This document shows, in pieces, positions 30,929 to 40,619 of a stretch of 64,000 nt of DNA. A model generated the notes under the pieces. It did not search any database. It was not told the origin of the DNA and saw only the letters and a program-made list of their open reading frames with translations. The first letter of the stretch is position 1; every line of letters begins with the position of its first letter. The position numbers and the translations under genes are program-made. Source of the stretch: Ensifer adhaerens (lineage in GTDB: Bacteria; Pseudomonadota; Alphaproteobacteria; Rhizobiales; Rhizobiaceae); the NCBI RefSeq assembly GCF_002940685.1, contig NZ_PNFP01000020.1, positions 55,466 through 119,465 on the forward strand. Reading direction: 5' to 3'.

Positions 30929-31819
30929 ATGAACGACGATAGCTCGAAGAGACGGCTCGGTCGCGGATTGGCCGCGTTGATCGGCGAGATGGATCAGCCG
31001 TTGCAGACGGGTGCTGCTGCCCCCGCCCCGGTCAATCCGGATCGGCGTGTGCCGATCGAGTTCGTATCGCGCAACCCACGCAACCCGCGTCGGCAATTCG
31101 ATGAGGCCGAACTGCAGGACCTTGCCAATTCGATCCGCCAGCATGGCATCGTTCAACCGGTCGTCGCCCGGACGATCGGCGCTGATCGCTACGAGATCAT
31201 CGCCGGCGAGCGCCGCTGGCGGGCAGCACAGTTAGCCGGGTTCACTGAAATCCCTGTTATCATTCGTGACGTCGACGATCGCACGGCGCTCGAAATCGCC
31301 ATCGTCGAAAACGTTCAGCGTTCGGATCTCAATCCGCTCGACGAAGCGCTTGGCTATGAACAGCTGATCGCAGAGCATGGCTATACGCAGAACGATCTCG
31401 GCGAAATCATCGGCAAAAGCCGAAGCCACGTCGCCAACAGCCTGCGTCTTCTCAAACTGCCGGAGCCGGTTCGCGACATGCTGTCGGAAGGTACGCTGTC
31501 GGCCGGACATGCGCGCGCGCTCATTCCAACATCGGATCCAGCCACCCTCGCCCGGACGATCATCGCCAAGGGCCTTTCGGTACGTGACGCCGAGCGGATC
31601 GCGCAGAACGATATCCGGGCGCAGAACGATCCCAACTACGGCAAGACCGCTCGTCGCGACGAGAAGGATGCGGATACGCTGGCGCTCGAGCGCACGTTGT
31701 CCGATAGCCTCGGGCTTGAGGTGAGTGTGAACCACAAGGCGTCCGGTGGCCATCTGCGCATCGCTTACAAGACGCTGGACCAGCTTGAAGAAATCTGCCG
31801 GCTGCTCGAGCGGCGCTAA
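30929..31819 (+). CDS. parB: Chromosome partitioning protein ParB
   Basis: 296-residue CTP-dependent clamp that loads at parS. The N-terminal RRLGRGLAALIGE is the ParA-interacting motif. The CTP-binding region contains GERRWRA (93-99) and ENVQR (127-131), and the HTH that reads parS spans about 152-176 (TQNDLGEIIGKSRSHVANSL). The C-terminal dimerisation domain starts near residue 250. Its likely sites are the nine parS-like palindromes in this window. Confidence 0.97.
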   Translation: MNDDSSKRRLGRGLAALIGEMDQPLQTGAAAPAPVNPDRRVPIEFVSRNPRNPRRQFDEAELQDLANSIRQHGIVQPVVARTIGADRYEIIAGERRWRAAQLAGFTEIPVIIRDVDDRTALEIAIVENVQRSDLNPLDEALGYEQLIAEHGYTQNDLGEIIGKSRSHVANSLRLLKLPEPVRDMLSEGTLSAGHARALIPTSDPATLARTIIAKGLSVRDAERIAQNDIRAQNDPNYGKTARRDEKDADTLALERTLSDSLGLEVSVNHKASGGHLRIAYKTLDQLEEICRLLERR

Positions 31820-31854
31820 GGCGTCCCTGTAAGATTTCTCGTTCGACTACCGAT

Positions 31855-31883
31855 GGCGCGTCGCCCCCGTGGAGCGGCGCGCC
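31855..31883. terminator. GC-rich hairpin downstream of parB
   Basis: GGCGCGTCGC (31855-31864) pairs with GCGGCGCGCC (31874-31883) through 10 bp including one G-T pair, with a 9-base loop. It lies 36 bases after the parB stop. There is no T-run, so it may act as a weak or Rho-assisted terminator or 3' stabiliser. Nothing else was recognised in the 216-base gap before holA. Confidence 0.45.
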
Positions 31884-32035
31884 TAATCATCTGATATAAT
31901 GATGTCTTCTGGACGCCTCTGAATCTCGGCCGTTGATTTGGACGTATCCGTCCGTCTCCGGCGAACACGCCTTGAACCTGTCGGCGGAACTCGAACGCCA
32001 GGCGGCTAACACGGAGACGATCCTGGCAAAACAAG

Positions 32036-33070
32036 TCAGCGGCGGGCCGACTGCACCGCGATCGCCATCAGGTTCTGCAGCACCAGGCTTTCTTCCAGGC
32101 TCGCGCGGCTGCGGCTTTGAAAGATGGTCGTCTGCAGACGGTTGAGTTCGCGGCGGATGGCCGGGCTCGACCAATGTTTCAGGGCTGCCTCGACGATCGG
32201 CTTGCGGCGAAAATGCAGGCCACGCCCGAGCATCGCGATCACCTGCCCCGCCTGCTGGCGGCTCGAATCCATTTCGGCCCGCATCACGTCGAGCTGCTGA
32301 AACTGGCGCAGGCAGGCCTGAAGCACCAGAAAGGCCGGCGTCTTGGAGGTGGTGATCTTCTGCATGGCATGCAGCAAGCCGTCGAGATCGCCCTTCAGCA
32401 CGGCATCGACAGCGTCGTCCACGGAGATCGCACTGGCATCACCAACGATATCGAGTACGTCCTCTTCATCGACCGTCGACTTGCCACGGCAGTAGAGTGC
32501 AAGTTTGCGCAGCTCATTTCGCGAGGCCAGGCGATCGCCGCCGAGTGCCTCCAGGAGCCGCTGCCGCGCCGGAGGGCTGATGCCGAGTTTCTCGTCACCA
32601 AGTTCCTTGTCTATCAGCGCCTGCAGGCTGCGCACATCATCGCTGTAGCAGGCGATGCAGGCGACCGACCGTGCGCTTTCGCCGAGCTTGCGAAGCGCTG
32701 CGCCCTTCTTCAGGTCGCCCGCCTCGACGATCACATAGCTTCCGCTCGGTGGCTCGGAGGAAAGGATCTGCAGCGCGTCGACCAAGGGCTTTTCGTTGGC
32801 CGCACCACGGACCCAGACGAGCTTTTCTCCGCCGAACAGACCGATCGAATTGACCTCGTCGAGCAGCCGGCCGGGCGACTGCGTCAGTTCGCTGACGTCG
32901 AGCTTCAGCAGGGAAAAGGGATCGTCGAGCGGCACGCCGCAACGGGCGGCGATGGAAGAGGCACGCTCGGAGACGAGCCCGCGGTCGGGCCCGTAGAGGA
33001 TGAAAAGCCGGTAGACCCCGGCGGACTTCTGGAGGAAGGAGTCGAACTCGTGCGACTTGACCTCGCTCAT
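32036..33070 (-). CDS. holA: DNA polymerase III delta subunit
   Basis: 344-residue clamp-loader subunit that opens the beta sliding clamp. The sequence has the HolA layout: N-terminal YRLFILYGPDRGLVSERASSI, a central FGGEKLVWVRGA, and a helical C-terminal domain with AMQKITTSKTPAFLVLQACLRQFQQL. It is the last gene of the leftward leuS-lptE-holA cluster (11 bases after lptE) and is convergent with parAB. Confidence 0.93.
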   Translation of the reverse strand: MSEVKSHEFDSFLQKSAGVYRLFILYGPDRGLVSERASSIAARCGVPLDDPFSLLKLDVSELTQSPGRLLDEVNSIGLFGGEKLVWVRGAANEKPLVDALQILSSEPPSGSYVIVEAGDLKKGAALRKLGESARSVACIACYSDDVRSLQALIDKELGDEKLGISPPARQRLLEALGGDRLASRNELRKLALYCRGKSTVDEEDVLDIVGDASAISVDDAVDAVLKGDLDGLLHAMQKITTSKTPAFLVLQACLRQFQQLDVMRAEMDSSRQQAGQVIAMLGRGLHFRRKPIVEAALKHWSSPAIRRELNRLQTTIFQSRSRASLEESLVLQNLMAIAVQSARR

Positions 33071-33081
33071 GCCGACACCGG

Positions 33082-33606
33082 TTAGCGGCTGAGAGCCGCG
33101 GCGATGTCGGCCCGGATCAGTTCGGCCAGCTCCTTGGCCGCGCGGTTTTCGCCATCGCGGACAGCGCGCACCTTGGCAAATTCCTGGACCGGGAAGTCGA
33201 CGAGCGCAACCGCGGTACGGTTGCCGGACTTGACGGTCTCGCCCGTACCGATCTTCGTCAGGTTATAGTCCGCCTTGACGACAATACGGCCGGCGCCGGC
33301 ACGGTCCTTGGCCTGGTCGTAGAGCACGCCCATCGAGCGGTGCGTGACGTTGAGCGCCAGATGATACTGCGGGTTCACGGGCTCGCCCTGGCCACCTGCG
33401 GCCAGGAAGATCAGTGCATTGCGCACTTCCTGCTCGACACGGTCGTCGGCTTCGGAAATCTCGATCGCCGCCAGTGCGGTCGAGGTGCCGACGGCGTCGG
33501 AGTAGAGCGGCCTGACCTGGCAGCCGACGAGCGCGGTCAACAGGAGCACGCCAGCCAGCACCGGAATCGACCGGATACGGAAACCAGCTCTATCAGACAA
33601 CGACAT
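33082..33606 (-). CDS. lptE: LPS-assembly lipoprotein LptE
   Basis: 174-residue outer-membrane lipoprotein that plugs the LptD translocon. The signal peptide ends in the lipobox LVGC, giving Cys29 as the lipidated residue, followed by QVRPLYSDA. The position between leuS and holA is the conserved lptE location in Gram-negative bacteria. The ATG at 33606 lies inside the 3' end of leuS (14-base overlap), with agaggatc upstream; a longer frame would be leuS shadow. The LptE family is poorly conserved in sequence, so context carries much of the call. Confidence 0.9.
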   Translation of the reverse strand: MSLSDRAGFRIRSIPVLAGVLLLTALVGCQVRPLYSDAVGTSTALAAIEISEADDRVEQEVRNALIFLAAGGQGEPVNPQYHLALNVTHRSMGVLYDQAKDRAGAGRIVVKADYNLTKIGTGETVKSGNRTAVALVDFPVQEFAKVRAVRDGENRAAKELAELIRADIAAALSR

Positions 33607-36220
33607 TGACGATCCTCTGGGGCACGACGATGATTTTCTTGGGGCTGCTGCCGTTGAGCGCGGACTTGACGGCATCGAGCGCCAGGACGGCGCTTTCGAT
33701 CGCACTCTGATCCGCATCGCGGGCGATTGTCAAATCGGCGCGCTTCTTGCCGTTGATCTGCACCGGCAGGGTGATTTCGTTCTCGACGACCAACGCCGGA
33801 TTGAAGGCCGGCCAGCCGCGTTCCGCGATCAGCCCTTCGCCGCCGATTTCGCGCCAGCATTCCTCGGCGAGGTGCGGCATCATCGGCGCGATCAGGTCGA
33901 TCAGGATCGTCGTAGCGTCCTTCACCGCGCTTGCCAGCGCCGCGTCAGCCTTGCCGGCGGCAACCTGGGTCAGCGGTGCGGCAAGCGTGTTCACGAGCTC
34001 ATAGATGCGCGCCACGGCCTTGTTGAAGGCGAGCTTGTCGTAGTCCGCCTCGACGGCGCGCAGCGTCTTGTGCGCCGCCTGAGACACCGCGAGGGCTTCG
34101 CCCTCGAGCGCCGGTGCGGCGTCGATCGCGCGCAGCTTTTCGGCCGCTTCACCGATCAGACGCCAGACGCGCTGCACGAAGCGATGGGATCCTTCGACGC
34201 CGGCTTCGGACCAGATGACGTCTCGATCCGGCGGCGAGTCGGAGAGCACGAAGAAGCGGGCGGTATCGGCGCCGTAGGACGCGATGATGTCATCGGGATC
34301 GACGACGTTCTTCTTCGACTTCGACATCTTCTCGATCGAGCCGATGGTGATGTCCTCGCCGGTCTCGATGAGCGTCGCGCGGCGGCGCCCGTCGATCTCC
34401 TCGATGCGGATCTCGGCTGGGGTCACCCATTCGCGCTGGGCGCCCTCGCCGCGGCTGTAGGTCTCATGCACGACCATGCCCTGGGTGAAGAGACCCTTGA
34501 ACGGCTCGTCGATGGCGACATGGCCGGTCTCCTTCATCGCGCGGGTGAAGAAGCGCGAATAGAGCAGGTGCAGGATCGCATGCTCGATACCGCCGATATA
34601 CTGGTCGACCGGCAGCCAGCGGTTGGCGACCTTGGGATCGGTCGGGTTGTCTTCCCAGGGCGCGGTGAAGCGCGTGAAATACCAGGACGAATCGACGAAG
34701 GTGTCCATCGTGTCCGTCTCGCGGCGCGCGTCCTTGCCGCAATGCGGGCAGGCAACGTGGCGCCAGGTCGGATGGCGGTCGAGCGGATTGCCCGGCTTGT
34801 CGAAGGTGACATCCGGCGGCAGCACGACCGGAAGGTCGGCCTTCGGAACCGGCACGACGCCGCAGTCATCGCAATGGATGACCGGGATCGGGCAGCCCCA
34901 GTAGCGCTGGCGCGAAATGCCCCAGTCGCGCAGGCGGAAGTTGACCTTGCGCTCGGCACGCGGCGCGCCGTCGAGCGTTTCCTTTTCGAGCTTCGAGGCG
35001 ACTGTCTCGAAAGCCTCTTCGGTCGAAAGGCCGTCGAGGAAACGCGAATTGATCATCACGCCGTCGCCGATATAGGCCTCGTCGCCGATGGCAAAGGTCG
35101 CGGCATCGCCGTCCTTCGGCATGACGACCGGCACGACCGCCAGATCGTATTTGCGGGCGAAGTCGAGGTCGCGCTGGTCGCCGGAGGGGCAGCCGAAGAT
35201 GGCGCCCGTGCCGTAGTCCATCAGCACGAAGTTTGCGACATAGACCGGCAGCTCCCAGCTCGGGTCGAGCGGGTGCTTGGCGCGGATGCCGGTGTCGATG
35301 CCCTTCTTCTCTGCGGTTTCCAGCGCGGCAAGCGACGTGCCGGCGCGCCGGCATTCGTCGCAGAAGGCGTCGACCTCAGGATTGGTTGCTGCCACCTGCC
35401 TTGCCAGCGGATGGTCCGCGGCAATCGCGAGGAACGAGGCGCCGAAGAGCGTGTCCGGACGGGTCGTGTAAACCGTGAGCTCGGTCGCGTCGCCGGCAGT
35501 GCCTTCAACCAGTTCCCACCGCAGCGACAGACCTTCCGAGCGGCCGATCCAGTTCTTCTGCATCAGGCGCACTTTTTCCGGCCACTGGTCGAGCGTGTCG
35601 AGCGCATCGAGCAGTTCCTGGCTGAAGTCGGTGATGCGGAAGAACCATTGCGTCAGTTCGCGCTGTTCGACCAGCGCGCCCGAGCGCCAGCCGCGGCCGT
35701 CGATCACCTGCTCGTTGGCAAGCACGGTGTTGTCGACCGGGTCCCAGTTGACCTTGGACTGCTTGCGATAGACGAGGCCCTTCTCCAGGAAGTCCAGGAA
35801 CAGGTGCTGCTGGCGCTGGTAATAGGCGGGGTCGCAGGTCGCGAACTCGCGGTTCCAGTCGAGCGACAGGCCCATGACCTTCAGCTGTGCCTTCATCGAG
35901 GCGATGTTCTGATAGGTCCAGCTTGCCGGATGCACGCCGCGTTCCATGGCGGCGTTTTCGGCCGGCATGCCGAAGGCGTCCCAGCCCATCGGGTGCAGCA
36001 CGTTGAAGCCGCGGGCGCGCTTGTAGCGCGCCACCACGTCGCCCATCGTGTAGTTGCGCACGTGGCCCATATGGATGCGGCCCGACGGATAGGGGAACAT
36101 CTCGAGCACGTAGTACTTTTCGCGCGGATCATCGTTCTCGGTCTGGAAGACCTCGTTCTTTTCCCATTCCTGCTGCCAACGGGGCTCGGCATCCCGCGGA
36201 TTGTATCGTTCGCTAGACAT
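33593..36220 (-). CDS. leuS: Leucyl-tRNA synthetase
   Basis: 875-residue class Ia aminoacyl-tRNA synthetase. The HIGH motif appears as [15 protein letters not shown], the KMSKS motif as [17 protein letters not shown], and the CP1 editing domain lies between them. Cysteine pairs CDDC and CPHC in the zinc-binding region are intact. The start at 36220 ([16 protein letters not shown]) matches the family; longer in-frame extensions are unlikely. It is the first gene of leuS-lptE-holA. The divergent gap to YggS (36221-36445) holds both promoters; no distinctive sites were seen. Confidence 0.97.
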   Translation of the reverse strand: MSSERYNPRDAEPRWQQEWEKNEVFQTENDDPREKYYVLEMFPYPSGRIHMGHVRNYTMGDVVARYKRARGFNVLHPMGWDAFGMPAENAAMERGVHPASWTYQNIASMKAQLKVMGLSLDWNREFATCDPAYYQRQQHLFLDFLEKGLVYRKQSKVNWDPVDNTVLANEQVIDGRGWRSGALVEQRELTQWFFRITDFSQELLDALDTLDQWPEKVRLMQKNWIGRSEGLSLRWELVEGTAGDATELTVYTTRPDTLFGASFLAIAADHPLARQVAATNPEVDAFCDECRRAGTSLAALETAEKKGIDTGIRAKHPLDPSWELPVYVANFVLMDYGTGAIFGCPSGDQRDLDFARKYDLAVVPVVMPKDGDAATFAIGDEAYIGDGVMINSRFLDGLSTEEAFETVASKLEKETLDGAPRAERKVNFRLRDWGISRQRYWGCPIPVIHCDDCGVVPVPKADLPVVLPPDVTFDKPGNPLDRHPTWRHVACPHCGKDARRETDTMDTFVDSSWYFTRFTAPWEDNPTDPKVANRWLPVDQYIGGIEHAILHLLYSRFFTRAMKETGHVAIDEPFKGLFTQGMVVHETYSRGEGAQREWVTPAEIRIEEIDGRRRATLIETGEDITIGSIEKMSKSKKNVVDPDDIIASYGADTARFFVLSDSPPDRDVIWSEAGVEGSHRFVQRVWRLIGEAAEKLRAIDAAPALEGEALAVSQAAHKTLRAVEADYDKLAFNKAVARIYELVNTLAAPLTQVAAGKADAALASAVKDATTILIDLIAPMMPHLAEECWREIGGEGLIAERGWPAFNPALVVENEITLPVQINGKKRADLTIARDADQSAIESAVLALDAVKSALNGSSPKKIIVVPQRIVNVVV

Positions 36221-36445
36221 GTCTTTTCGATGTTCCGGAAGTTCTGCGGCGCATAGGGGCGCCCTCATGATAGTTGGGGTGACCTTCACCACGAAACCGC
36301 CTGACGGTCAAGTTTTTGAAGGGTTTGCCGCGACACTTTGGCGGATTTGAGCCGCTCCGTGTGGCGGCGGCCTTGGCAACCGGCTCAACTTTGCCTAAGC
36401 CGCTCGGTCAGTGGTTTGGAAATCCCCTTGTCGGAGAGCAGGTCC

Positions 36446-37105
36446 ATGGAAGTTCAAGAGCGGTTGCAGGATGTCGTGAGCCGGATTCAGGCGGCGGAGA
36501 AGTCTGCCGATCGCGCCAAGAGCGCCGTCACACTGGTCGCGGTATCCAAGACCTTCGACGCCGATGCCGTCCGCCTGGTGATTGCGGCGGGCCAACGGGT
36601 CTTCGGCGAAAACCGTGTGCAGGAAGCCCAAGGCAAGTGGCCGGAGTTGAAGGCGGAGACATCCGGCCTCGAACTCCACCTGATCGGCCCGCTGCAGTCG
36701 AACAAGGCGGCGGAAGCCGTTGCCCTGTTCGACGTCATCGAAACCGTCGATCGCGAGAAGATTGCCCGCGCGCTTGCCGCGGAAATGCAGAAGCAGGGCC
36801 GCAACGTCAGGCTCTATGTGCAGGTGAATACCGGCCTTGAACCGCAGAAAGCCGGCATCCCGCCGGGGGAGACGGTCGCCTTCGTCGATCTCTGCCGCGA
36901 CGAACTTGGCCTTTCGATCGAGGGGCTGATGTGCATCCCGCCGGTCGAAGAAAATCCCGGCCCGCATTTCGCCCTGCTCGCCAAGCTTGCGGCTGCCTGC
37001 AAGCTCGAGAAACTTTCGATGGGCATGTCCGGCGATTTCGAAACGGCCATCCAGTTCGGCGCCACCGGCGTTCGCGTCGGTTCGGCCATTTTCGGTACGC
37101 GATAA
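36446..37105 (+). CDS. YggS-family pyridoxal phosphate homeostasis protein
   Basis: 219-residue PLP-binding TIM-barrel protein related to alanine racemase. Lys35 in LVAVSKTF is the expected Schiff-base lysine; VFGENRVQEAQGKW and LHLIGPLQSNK are family signatures, and the C-terminus has LSMGMSGDFETAIQFGATGVRVGSAIFG (seen in parts). It has no known catalytic activity; it buffers PLP and affects amino-acid homeostasis. The ATG at 36446 follows ggagagcagg. It is divergent from leuS. Confidence 0.94.
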   Translation: MEVQERLQDVVSRIQAAEKSADRAKSAVTLVAVSKTFDADAVRLVIAAGQRVFGENRVQEAQGKWPELKAETSGLELHLIGPLQSNKAAEAVALFDVIETVDREKIARALAAEMQKQGRNVRLYVQVNTGLEPQKAGIPPGETVAFVDLCRDELGLSIEGLMCIPPVEENPGPHFALLAKLAAACKLEKLSMGMSGDFETAIQFGATGVRVGSAIFGTR

Positions 37106-37178
37106 CGTCGCTTCGTCACATACCGCTTTCGTCGGGGTTCCCCTCGTCTCCCATTAGCCTATCCTTGTGCACGAGGAG

Positions 37179-37194
37179 GCCGGACATGTCCGGC
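37179..37194. promoter_or_regulatory. Perfect 16-bp palindrome in the prpE leader
   Basis: GCCGGACATGTCCGGC is a perfect palindrome 24 bases upstream of the prpE start codon, just before the ribosome binding site. It could be an operator or a hairpin that modulates translation. No T-run follows, so it is not a terminator. Confidence 0.5.
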
Positions 37195-37217
37195 AACATG
37201 CGCAGGGAGGAACGGAC

Positions 37218-39125
37218 ATGGCGAGTCGCTATGCCGACGTGTACGCGGGCTGGAAAGCCGACCCGCAGAGTTTCTGGTCAAATGCAGCCAATGCGATCGA
37301 CTGGTTCGAAGGACCGGCACGCGCCTTTGATGCGGACGCCGGCATTTACGGGCACTGGTTTGCCGGCGGCATGACCAATACCTGCTACAATTGCCTGGAT
37401 CGCCATGTGGCGGCGGGCCGTGGCGAGCAGATTGCCTTCATCTATGACAGCCCCGTCACCGGGCGGATCGAGCGCATTTCCTATACGTCCCTGCTCTCCG
37501 ATGTGGCCGCATTGGCCGCCGTCTATCGCAAGCTCGGTGTCGGCAGGGGTGACCGCATCATCATCTACATGCCGATGATCCCGCAGGCGGCCGTCGCCAT
37601 GCTCGCAGCCGCGCGCATCGGCGCCGTGCATTCCGTTGTCTTCGGCGGTTTTGCCGCCAACGAACTGGCCGTGCGCATCGACGATTGCCAGGCCAAGCTC
37701 ATCGTGTCCGCAAGCTGCGGCATCGAGCCAGGTCGCACCGTCGCCTACAAGCCGCTGCTCGATCAGGCGCTCGAAATCGCGACCCACAAGCCGAACCATT
37801 GCCTCGTCTTCCAACGCGAGATGGCGCATGCCGCCATGACCGAAGGACGCGACATCGATTTCGCTGCGGCGCTGGCGGCGGCCAAGCAGGCGGGAGAAAC
37901 GGTCGGCTGTACGCCGGTCGCCTCAACCGATCCGCTCTATGTGCTCTACACATCAGGCACGACCGGCCAGCCCAAGGGCGTGGTGCGTGACAATGGCGGC
38001 CATATGGTCGCGCTCAAGTGGTCGATGGAGAATTTCTTCGGCGTGCAGCCGGGCGAGGTGTTCTGGGCGGCGTCGGACATCGGCTGGGTCGTCGGCCATT
38101 CCTACATCGTCTATGGCCCGCTTTTGAACGGCAGCACTTCGATCCTGTTTGAAGGCAAGCCGGTCGGCACGCCCGATCCCGGCACCTATTGGCGTATCAT
38201 CGCCGAGCACGGCGTCGCGGTAATGTTCACCGCACCGACGGCCTTGAGAGCGATCCGCAAGGAGGATCCGGAAGCGTCGCATGTTCGCCGGTACGACCTG
38301 TCAAAATTCCGCGCCCTGTTCCTTGCCGGCGAACGGGCGGACCCCGATACGATCCAATGGGCCGAAAGGGCGCTCGGCGTGCCCGTCATCGATCACTGGT
38401 GGCAGACGGAAACCGGATGGCCCGTGGCGGGAAATCCGATGGGCCTTGGGCTCCTGCCGGTGAAATACGGCTCGCCGGCCGTTCCGCTTCCGGGCTACGA
38501 CGTGCAGATTCTCGACGACGCCGGGCACCCGGTTGGTGCGGGCACGCTCGGCAATGTGGTGGTGAAACTGCCGCTGCCGCCGGGCTGCCTGCCGACGCTC
38601 TGGAACGCCGATCATCGGTTTCGCGCCGCCTATCTCGAGGAGTTTCCGGGCTACTACAAGACGGCGGACGCCGGCTATCTCGACGAGGACGGCTACATCT
38701 TCATCATGGCGCGGACGGACGACATCATCAACGTCGCCGGCCATCGGCTGTCGACCGGTGCGATGGAGGAGGTTTGCGCCAGCCATCCCGATGTCGCCGA
38801 ATGTGCCGTGATCGGCATTGCCGACGATCTGAAGGGCCAGGTTCCGGCCGGCTTCCTCGTCATCAACTCCAATGTTTCCCGTGAAACGTCGGAGATCGAA
38901 CGCGAGGTCATCAGTCTCGTGCGCGAGCGCATCGGACCGGTTGCAGCTTTCCGGCTGGCAATCTGCGTCAAGCGGCTGCCGAAGACGCGATCGGGCAAGA
39001 TCCTGCGGGCGACGATCCAGAAGATCGCCGACCGCCAACCCTGGAAAATGCCGGCGACGATCGATGATCCGGTCATTCTCGATGAAATCACCGTGGCCCT
39101 GCATGGGCGTGGCATCGGGATCTAG
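37218..39125 (+). CDS. prpE: Propionyl-CoA synthetase (AMP-forming)
   Basis: 635-residue acyl-CoA synthetase of the ANL superfamily that activates propionate (or other short acids) to the CoA thioester. The P-loop is YTSGTTGQPKG, the adenylate motif is WWQTETG, and the hinge and catalytic lysine region is [11 protein letters not shown]. The N-terminal SRYADVYAGWKADPQSFWSNAANAIDW and the SASCGIEPGRTV and DIGWVVGHSY segments favour PrpE over Acs. The ATG at 37218 has gggaggaac upstream. Near residue 554 the peptide VSRET is encoded over a parS-like palindrome. The true Acs is encoded 2.4 kb downstream. Confidence 0.92.
   Translation: MASRYADVYAGWKADPQSFWSNAANAIDWFEGPARAFDADAGIYGHWFAGGMTNTCYNCLDRHVAAGRGEQIAFIYDSPVTGRIERISYTSLLSDVAALAAVYRKLGVGRGDRIIIYMPMIPQAAVAMLAAARIGAVHSVVFGGFAANELAVRIDDCQAKLIVSASCGIEPGRTVAYKPLLDQALEIATHKPNHCLVFQREMAHAAMTEGRDIDFAAALAAAKQAGETVGCTPVASTDPLYVLYTSGTTGQPKGVVRDNGGHMVALKWSMENFFGVQPGEVFWAASDIGWVVGHSYIVYGPLLNGSTSILFEGKPVGTPDPGTYWRIIAEHGVAVMFTAPTALRAIRKEDPEASHVRRYDLSKFRALFLAGERADPDTIQWAERALGVPVIDHWWQTETGWPVAGNPMGLGLLPVKYGSPAVPLPGYDVQILDDAGHPVGAGTLGNVVVKLPLPPGCLPTLWNADHRFRAAYLEEFPGYYKTADAGYLDEDGYIFIMARTDDIINVAGHRLSTGAMEEVCASHPDVAECAVIGIADDLKGQVPAGFLVINSNVSRETSEIEREVISLVRERIGPVAAFRLAICVKRLPKTRSGKILRATIQKIADRQPWKMPATIDDPVILDEITVALHGRGIGI
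38874..38887. other. parS-like site inside prpE
   Basis: GTTTCCCGTGAAAC, one mismatch (A to C at position 6) to the parS core. Unlike the other one-mismatch sites it does not create GANTC. It is read in the VSRET frame, as in rsmG. Confidence 0.65.
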
Positions 39126-39143
39126 CAGATTTTGTGAGCCGGC

Positions 39144-40031
39144 TTACGATAATGCGCCATCGCGGCTTTTGACGACGGACACGAACCAGTCGCTGAAAGC
39201 CGATACCGCCTTCGTGCGTGTGGACTTGGTTATGAGGAAGTAGCTTTCCTCTTCGAGGGTGGCGATATCGGACAGGATCAACAGGTCTCCGCTCTCGATT
39301 TCGCGGCGGAAGACCTCGACCGGGCAAAGGGCGACGCCGTGGCCGGCGATGACGGCCGTGGCGAGCAGATTGAAGTCCTGGAAGATGGGACCCCGCAGTG
39401 TTTGTCCGGCTGCCACCCCTGCCCTTGCGAACCAATCGCGCCAGCGTGACACCGTCTCGTCGTGCAGCAGATCGGCGGAGGCGATCGCCTGCGCACCGTT
39501 TAGTTCGCCTTTCCGTTCCAGGTAGCGCGGACTGGCAACGGGGCGATTGATGCGTGAGAACAACGGATCCGACCGGATCCCTCCGGTCGGGTCGGCGCCG
39601 AGCGTGATCAGGATATCGCAGCCGGTTTCGCGCAATCGCTGTTCGGCCATGGCGTAGACGACCTTGACGTCGACTTCGGGGTGGCTGCCGACAAAATCGC
39701 CGAGCGCCGGTATCAGCCAGCGGGTGGCGATCGAGGGAATACAGGCAACGCTGATCTGCGCCTTGGCATTCAGCCGCAGCAACTCCGTTTCCGCGGCGAT
39801 GCGCTCGAAGGCCGATGTCAGCAGCGCGGCCAGGGTCTCCGCTTCCGGCGCCAGTCTCACGCCACGCTTCTCCCGCACGAACAATGGCCGGCCGAACCAC
39901 TCCTCAAGCAGGCGGATCTGATGGCTGACGGCCGCATGCGTCACGTGCAGTTCGTCTGCGGCACGCGAGAAACTCGCCAGACGCGCCGCCGCTTCGAAGG
40001 CGCGAAGCATGCCGAGCGGTGGCAACGTCAT
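39144..40031 (-). CDS. LysR-family transcriptional regulator (GcvA-like)
   Basis: 295-residue regulator with the N-terminal winged HTH (LRAFEAAARLASFSRAADELHVTHAAVSHQIR, seen in parts, about residues 8-39) and a periplasmic-binding-protein-like effector domain. The segment ISVACIPSIATRWLIPAL is typical of the GcvA/DsdC subgroup. I start it at 40031, with gaggaaaac upstream, rather than 63 bases earlier. It is divergent from the ectoine-synthase-like gene across 138 bases, the classical LysR target arrangement, and converges on prpE with an 18-base gap. Confidence 0.9.
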   Translation of the reverse strand: MTLPPLGMLRAFEAAARLASFSRAADELHVTHAAVSHQIRLLEEWFGRPLFVREKRGVRLAPEAETLAALLTSAFERIAAETELLRLNAKAQISVACIPSIATRWLIPALGDFVGSHPEVDVKVVYAMAEQRLRETGCDILITLGADPTGGIRSDPLFSRINRPVASPRYLERKGELNGAQAIASADLLHDETVSRWRDWFARAGVAAGQTLRGPIFQDFNLLATAVIAGHGVALCPVEVFRREIESGDLLILSDIATLEEESYFLITKSTRTKAVSAFSDWFVSVVKSRDGALS

Positions 40032-40080
40032 GTGTAAGTTTTCCTCATCTATTCGCTGAGCAATCGTCGTTTGATCGGCC

Positions 40081-40092
40081 GTTGATGTCAAC
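40081..40092. promoter_or_regulatory. Palindrome in the LysR/ectC divergent promoter region
   Basis: GTTGATGTCAAC is a 12-bp sequence with perfect 5-bp arms, placed 50 bases upstream of the LysR start and 78 bases before the ectC-like start, where a LysR operator would be expected. Only position and symmetry support it. Confidence 0.4.
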
Positions 40093-40169
40093 AAATACTG
40101 GACCCATTACAGGATAGGCCGAGAGGGCCCATCCGTTAACATTAGAATTTCTTACAGATGGAGACACCC

Positions 40170-40556
40170 ATGTTCGTGCGCAGCCTGCAGGATATCGAAG
40201 CCACCGATCATTTCGTCGAATGGGGCAGCGGCACCAGCCACCGCCTGCTGACCGAGAGGGACGGCATGGGTTTCACCGTCTGCCACACGGTGGTGCGCGC
40301 CGGCACGGTGTCGCTGCTCGAGTATCGCAACCATCTCGAGGCCTGCTACTGCATCGCCGGCCATGGCGAGGTCGAGGACATGCAGGGCAAGGTCTTCCCG
40401 ATCAACAAGGGTGACATCTACGTGCTCGACCAGCACGACAGGCATTTCTTGCGCGGCGGCAAGGACGAGGACCTGATCCTCGTCAGCATCTTCAATCCGC
40501 CGCTTAAAGGGACCGAGCGCCACAACCTCAATGATCCATCCGGTTCGGCCTACTAA
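40170..40556 (+). CDS. ectC: Ectoine synthase (EctC)-family cupin, orphan copy
   Basis: 128-residue cupin closely resembling L-ectoine synthase, which cyclises N-gamma-acetyl-diaminobutyrate to the compatible solute ectoine. Family positions are intact: Arg25, Thr40, Tyr52, His55, Glu57 (in [11 protein letters not shown]), Tyr84 and His92 (in [14 protein letters not shown]); the Glu/Tyr/His trio corresponds to the iron ligands described for EctC. The ATG at 40170 is chosen over one 12 bases upstream because ggagac sits at ideal spacing and the protein then begins MFVRSL, like MIVR in relatives. No ectA or ectB is nearby. It may act on an imported or endogenous precursor, or on another substrate. 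Confidence 0.87.
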   Translation: MFVRSLQDIEATDHFVEWGSGTSHRLLTERDGMGFTVCHTVVRAGTVSLLEYRNHLEACYCIAGHGEVEDMQGKVFPINKGDIYVLDQHDRHFLRGGKDEDLILVSIFNPPLKGTERHNLNDPSGSAY

Positions 40557-40568
40557 GAACCGACCAAC

Positions 40569-40601
40569 AAAAAAGCCCGGATCGGTGATCCGGGCTTTTT
40601 T
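40569..40601. terminator. Bidirectional terminator between ectC and trcR
   Basis: GCCCGGATC (40575-40583) and GATCCGGGC (40587-40595) form a 9-bp stem with a GGT loop, flanked by an A-run on the left and a T-run on the right, between convergent genes. Confidence 0.92.
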
Positions 40602-40619
40602 CATCGGGTTGGACGGCGA

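Noticed and set aside
33872..36256. 794-codon open frame opposite leuS
   Set aside because: Antisense shadow: leuS carries both HIGH and KMSKS motifs on the other strand.
36268..36351. 27-codon frame between leuS and the YggS gene
   Set aside because: Very short, no ribosome binding site or conservation signal visible.
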